NCBI RefSeq assembly: GCF_900230215.1
Contig: NZ_LT907982.1
Coordinates: 4,697,568 to 4,761,567, forward strand
Length of the DNA stretch: 64,000 nucleotides
Origin: Jatrophihabitans sp. GAS493
Lineage (GTDB): Bacteria > Actinomycetota > Actinomycetes > Mycobacteriales > Jatrophihabitantaceae
Direction of reading: 5' to 3'
Translations under genes and position numbers: made by a program
Notes under the pieces: generated by a model
Seen by the model: the letters and a program-made list of their open reading frames with translations, nothing else
Told to the model about the DNA's origin: nothing
Databases searched by the model: none
Shown here: in pieces, positions 60,943 through 64,000 of the stretch
How positions within the stretch are numbered: position 1 is the first letter of the stretch
Layout of the letters: each line of letters starts with the position of its first letter

Positions 60943-61339
60943 CAGCCGGCGGCGCCGGATCAGGCGTCGCTGACGCAGGCTCCGACGGCACGGTCTGCGA
61001 TAGCGCGGCCTCGGACACCGCTGTTGGCGCGCCGCTCAACTGGCCGCTCAACTGGCCGCGCAGCCAAGCCAGCTCCTGGTCGCGGGCCAGGAGCTCGTTG
61101 GAGAGCCGGTCCAGCAGCCGATCGGTCTCCGCGAAGCGGTAGCCGCGCAGGGCCACCGGCAGCCGTACGGTGGCGACGTCGGAGGCGCTGAGCAGGCTGT
61201 CCGGCAGTTGCTGCGGAAGCGCCTCATCGGTGGCGACGGGCGCGATCCGGGTGCCGGCTGGGAGCAGATAGACGGCGATCAGGAAGAGGATGCCGACCGC
61301 CACGACGGCGAGTAGTCCATAGAGCAGCAGCGACAGCAC
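60935..61339 (-). CDS. DivIVA-domain membrane protein
   Basis: A 134-residue protein with one N-terminal helix (LLLYGLLAVVAVGILFLIAVYLLP), then SASDVATVRLPVALRGYRFAETDRLLDRLSNELLARDQEL, a DivIVA-like motif leading into a short coiled coil. A Pro/Ala tail ends it. This family lies next to tag and lysine/cell-wall genes in actinobacteria and may connect the membrane to polar growth; its function is not settled. Confidence 0.82.
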   Translation of the reverse strand: MLSLLLYGLLAVVAVGILFLIAVYLLPAGTRIAPVATDEALPQQLPDSLLSASDVATVRLPVALRGYRFAETDRLLDRLSNELLARDQELAWLRGQLSGQLSGAPTAVSEAALSQTVPSEPASATPDPAPPADE

Positions 61340-61383
61340 CCCACGATGGTGGCACAGGTGCCTCAGCCGTTACAGCGGCCGCC

Positions 61384-61926
61384 TCAGTCGACGCCCTCGA
61401 TGAGGGCGAAGGCGTCGGCCACCGACTTGACCCGCCAGAGCGAATCGAGGGCGCTCGGCCGGATGAAGCCCCGCCCGATCAGCTCATCGAGGTAGCGCCA
61501 CAGCGGCGCGTAGAAGTCGTCCGGATCGAGCACGAGCACCGGTTTCGCGTGCATTCCGAGGGAGCGGGCGGTCCACACCTCGAAGAGCTCCTCAAAGGTG
61601 CCGATCCCGCCGGGGAGGGCGATGAAGGCATCGGAGCGCTCATCCATCAGCTGCTTCCGCTCACGCATCGTGTTCACCACGATGAGCTCGTCGGCGTCGG
61701 TGTCACCGACCTCATAGCCGAGCAGATGCTGCGGGATCACTCCGACGGTGTGCGCCCCGCCGACCCGGGCGGCACGAGCGACCGCACCCATCATCGACAC
61801 TCGCCCGCCTCCGGAGACGAGCGAATGGCCGCCGGCGGCCAGCCTGGTTCCGACGTCGCCGGCCAGCGCGACGTAACTGGGGTCGATCAGCTCGGAGGAG
61901 GCGCAGTAGACGCAGATCGAGGCCAC
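61384..61926 (-). CDS. LOG-family Rossmann protein (TIGR00730), first copy
   Basis: A 180-residue nucleotide-binding protein. ICVYCASSELIDPSYVALAGDVGTRLAAGGHSLVSGGG and the key PGGIGTFEELFEVWTARSLG motif mark the lysine-decarboxylase-like/LOG family, which hydrolyses nucleoside 5'-monophosphates such as cytokinin ribotides. The motif has PGGxGTxxE intact. Its GTG overlaps the preceding LOG gene stop (TAGTG), so the pair is co-translated. Confidence 0.9.
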   Translation of the reverse strand: MASICVYCASSELIDPSYVALAGDVGTRLAAGGHSLVSGGGRVSMMGAVARAARVGGAHTVGVIPQHLLGYEVGDTDADELIVVNTMRERKQLMDERSDAFIALPGGIGTFEELFEVWTARSLGMHAKPVLVLDPDDFYAPLWRYLDELIGRGFIRPSALDSLWRVKSVADAFALIEGVD

Positions 61927-62840
61927 TACCCGCGGTTCCCGACGCTGGGGTCGTCGACGACGAGGTCGGACTGGAAGGCCGGGTTGGTCCGCGCCCCGAG
62001 GGCGTTCCCCTCGTGCGAGCGGGTCTCCAGATCCTCCTGGGGTGAACCACGCCGCTCGGACTCCACTATGTGCGCCACCGCCTCGTCCACGTCGTCGGTG
62101 AGCATCATCAGGTCAAGGTCGACCGGGCTGACCGCGCCCGCCGGCAGCATGGTGTCGCGGATCCAGTTCAGCAGCCCCGACCAGTACGCCACACCCAGCA
62201 GAACCACCGGGAAACGGGTCACTTTCTTCGTCTGCACCAGCGTCAGGGCCTCGAAGAGCTCGTCGAGGGTGCCGAAGCCGCCCGGGAGGATGACGAACCC
62301 CTGGGCGTACTTCACGAACATCGTCTTGCGGGCGAAGAAGTAGCGGAAGTTGATGCCGACGTCGACGAACTCGTTCAGACGCTGCTCGAAGGGCAGCTCG
62401 ATGCCGAGACCGACCGAGACGCCACCCGCCTCGCAGGCACCCTTGTTGGCCGCCTCCATCGCCCCCGGTCCGCCCCCGGTGATAACCGCATAACCGGCCC
62501 GGGCCAGCGCGGCGCCGAGTTTCACCCCGGTCTCGTACTCGGGTGTGTCCTCATGGGTGCGGGCCGAGCCGAAGACCGTGATCGCCCGCGGCAGCTCGGC
62601 CAGCAGGCCAAACCCTTCAACAAACTCCGCCTGAATCCGCAGTACGCGCCACGGATCGGTATGCACCCAGTCCGACGGCCCGCGGGCGTCGAGCAGGCGT
62701 TGATCGGTGGTGGTGCTCGATCGCTGGCTGACCTGGGCCCGCCGCAGCGTCACCGGACCCCGTTGACGTTCGGTCGGGTCACTGAGCTGGGCATCGGTCG
62801 GCGGGGTCAGCGGTTCACTGCGCGAGAAGCTCTCCGTCAT
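61926..62840 (-). CDS. LOG-family Rossmann protein (TIGR00730), second copy
   Basis: A 304-residue LOG protein with an N-terminal extension of about 90 residues. AITVFGSARTHEDTPEYETGVKLGAALARAGYAVITGGGPGAMEAANKGA, PFEQRLNEFVDVGINFRYFFARK and LPGGFGTLDELFEALTLVQT are the family motifs; PGGFGTLDE is intact. It may be a nucleotide phosphoribohydrolase; an actual amino-acid decarboxylase role is unlikely despite old annotation. It is followed by its shorter paralogue. A pair of GTTGAC palindromes lies in its promoter region. Confidence 0.9.
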   Translation of the reverse strand: MTESFSRSEPLTPPTDAQLSDPTERQRGPVTLRRAQVSQRSSTTTDQRLLDARGPSDWVHTDPWRVLRIQAEFVEGFGLLAELPRAITVFGSARTHEDTPEYETGVKLGAALARAGYAVITGGGPGAMEAANKGACEAGGVSVGLGIELPFEQRLNEFVDVGINFRYFFARKTMFVKYAQGFVILPGGFGTLDELFEALTLVQTKKVTRFPVVLLGVAYWSGLLNWIRDTMLPAGAVSPVDLDLMMLTDDVDEAVAHIVESERRGSPQEDLETRSHEGNALGARTNPAFQSDLVVDDPSVGNRG

Positions 62841-62897
62841 AGCGCAGACGCTAGTCCGCCGCCACGATCTCGCATCTCAACACCTCACCGGCCGGTC

Positions 62898-62937
62898 GTT
62901 GACGGAGTCAACCGTCGGCATCGTTGACGGAGTCAAC
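62898..62937. promoter_or_regulatory. Two identical palindromes, GTTGACGGAGTCAAC
   Basis: Two copies of a perfect 6-bp inverted repeat with GGA spacer lie at 62898-62912 and 62923-62937, 25 bp apart. They sit in the 125 bp between dapE's stop and the LOG gene start, so they probably regulate the LOG pair. Tandem identical dimers at this spacing point to cooperative binding on the DNA. The regulator is unknown. Confidence 0.6.
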
Positions 62938-62965
62938 CGGGGGCCGGCTCTCGCGGCGCGTCGAC

Positions 62966-64000
62966 TCAGTCGCTCAGGAACGCGACGAGTGCGACCTCGG
63001 CCGCGAGGATGTTGGAGACCGTCACGTACTCGTCGCGGGTGTGGGCGACATTGGGGTCACCAGGACCGAAGTTCACCGCCGCGATGCCCAGCTCGCCGAA
63101 GCGGGCGACGTCGGTCCACCCGAGTTTGGCGGCCGGTTCACCGCCGACCGAGGTCACCAGCCGCTGGGCGACGGGTGCATCCAGGCCGGGACGGGCAGCG
63201 GGCGCCGAGTCGATGATCTCGACCGGGTAGTCGGCGAAGAGGTCACGTACGTGGGCCGCCGCCTGGGCCTCGGTGAGATCGGGGGCGAAGCGGTAGTTGA
63301 CGGTGATCGTGCACTCGTCCGGGATGACGTTTCCGGCGATGCCGCCAGTGATGAAGACCGCGTTGAGTCCCTCGCGGTACGTGAGGCCCTCGACGTCGAC
63401 GACACGGGCCTGGTAGGCGTCGAGGCGAGCCAACACCGGAGCGGCGGCTTGAATGGCGTTCACCCCGAGCCAGGAGCGAGCACTGTGGGCCCGCTGCCCG
63501 GCGAGGGTGATCCGGGCCCGCAGCGTCCCCTGGCAGCCGCCCTCGACCACGCCGTTGGTCCCCTCCAGCAGCACGGCCAGGTCGCCGCTCAAGGCCTGCG
63601 GGCGCTCCCGGGCGATTCTTCCAAGCCCGTTGCGGGATGCGTCGACCTCTTCGCAGTCGTAGAAGACCCAGGTGAGGTCAGACGTCGGTTCCAGCTCCCC
63701 CGCGCCGACCAGCTGGGCGATCCGCAGCTGCACGGCCACCCCCGACTTCATGTCGGTGGCTCCGCAGCCGTAGAGACGCCCGTCCCGGAGCTGGGACGGC
63801 AGGTTCTCCGCGATCGGCACGGTGTCCAGGTGGCCGGCCAGCACGACCCGCTGGGGCCGGCCCAGCTCGGTCCGCGCGATCACGACATTGCCGTCCCGCT
63901 CGACGGCGATCCGGCCGGCGAGGGCGCCACAGTCACGCAGTGCCGCCTCGACCAGGTCGGTGATCAGTTTCTCGTCGCCGGAGACCGACTCGATATCGAC
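62966..64000 (-). CDS. dapE: Succinyl-diaminopimelate desuccinylase (N-terminus beyond window)
   Basis: The window holds 344 codons and the frame is open to its right edge. VVLAGHLDTVPIAENLPS contains the first metal-ligand His and the Asp of the M20 family; YGCGATDMKSGVAVQL the bridging Asp; DCEEVDASRNGLG the catalytic Glu. FGPGDPNVAHTRDEYV holds the last metal His. It cleaves N-succinyl-LL-diaminopimelate to succinate and diaminopimelate for lysine and peptidoglycan. It pairs functionally with dapC near 46 kb. Confidence 0.92.
   Translation of the reverse strand, partial: VDIESVSGDEKLITDLVEAALRDCGALAGRIAVERDGNVVIARTELGRPQRVVLAGHLDTVPIAENLPSQLRDGRLYGCGATDMKSGVAVQLRIAQLVGAGELEPTSDLTWVFYDCEEVDASRNGLGRIARERPQALSGDLAVLLEGTNGVVEGGCQGTLRARITLAGQRAHSARSWLGVNAIQAAAPVLARLDAYQARVVDVEGLTYREGLNAVFITGGIAGNVIPDECTITVNYRFAPDLTEAQAAAHVRDLFADYPVEIIDSAPAARPGLDAPVAQRLVTSVGGEPAAKLGWTDVARFGELGIAAVNFGPGDPNVAHTRDEYVTVSNILAAEVALVAFLSD

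Overview
The window is about 64 kb of high-GC DNA with dense, often overlapping genes and frequent GTG starts. Its core genes are typical of an actinobacterium: DUF3117, DUF5709, a DivIVA-domain membrane protein, CsoR, an HU gene, GlgC with the actinobacterial type of glycogen synthase, DapC/DapE, and paired LOG-family proteins. The exact genus cannot be read from sequence alone; a Frankiales/Jatrophihabitans-like soil actinomycete is an inference.

Region 1 (1-11.3 kb) looks like a small specialised-metabolite cluster. It has a MIO-type tyrosine ammonia-lyase/aminomutase, an unusually short AMP-ligase, a stand-alone acyl carrier protein with its own phosphopantetheinyl transferase, a stand-alone PKS-type enoylreductase, a double-hotdog thioesterase-like protein, a degenerate alpha/beta hydrolase and three cytochromes P450. 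Five of these genes form a translationally coupled minus-strand operon. No ketosynthase or NRPS module is visible, although the left edge cuts the locus. The simplest model is tyrosine to coumarate or beta-tyrosine, activation and loading on the carrier protein, then reduction and oxidation.

Region 2 (11.4-15.7 kb) is a scrapyard: an Hsp70-like membrane protein whose LysM C-terminus is out of frame, a histidine kinase cut off inside its ATPase domain, and a frameshifted repeat-containing gene.

Region 3 (15.75-29.88 kb) is a genomic island in the 3' end of tRNA-Ala(GGC). A 43-bp imperfect copy of the tRNA 3' half marks the far end. The island has an excisionase-like gene, an AbiEi/AbiEii type IV toxin-antitoxin pair, and a likely defence cassette: PD-(D/E)XK-like protein, PLD-SF2 helicase-DUF3427, nuclease-DUF2075 helicase, MazG and EVE-like-HNH endonuclease. 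A metallophosphoesterase, an IS110 element and transposon-end repeats follow. No integrase is visible. Three adjacent genes carry in-frame TAG codons.

Region 4 (30-39.3 kb) is a copper/redox block: HU, then an apparent operon of zinc-finger anti-sigma factor, CopC-CopD, YcnI, PCu(A)C, SCO and MauE-DsbA, with a divergent ECF sigma factor and a nearby csoR carrying a palindromic operator.

Region 5 (39.7-64 kb) is mostly housekeeping: a lipoprotein, an ArsR/SRPBCC pair, CsbD, a transglutaminase/alpha-E/ATP-grasp operon, DapC, a FAD/Fe-S oxidoreductase, an amidase, a polar amino-acid ABC transporter, glycogen synthesis, photolyase, aminopeptidase, 3-methyladenine glycosylase, LOG proteins and DapE, which runs off the right edge.
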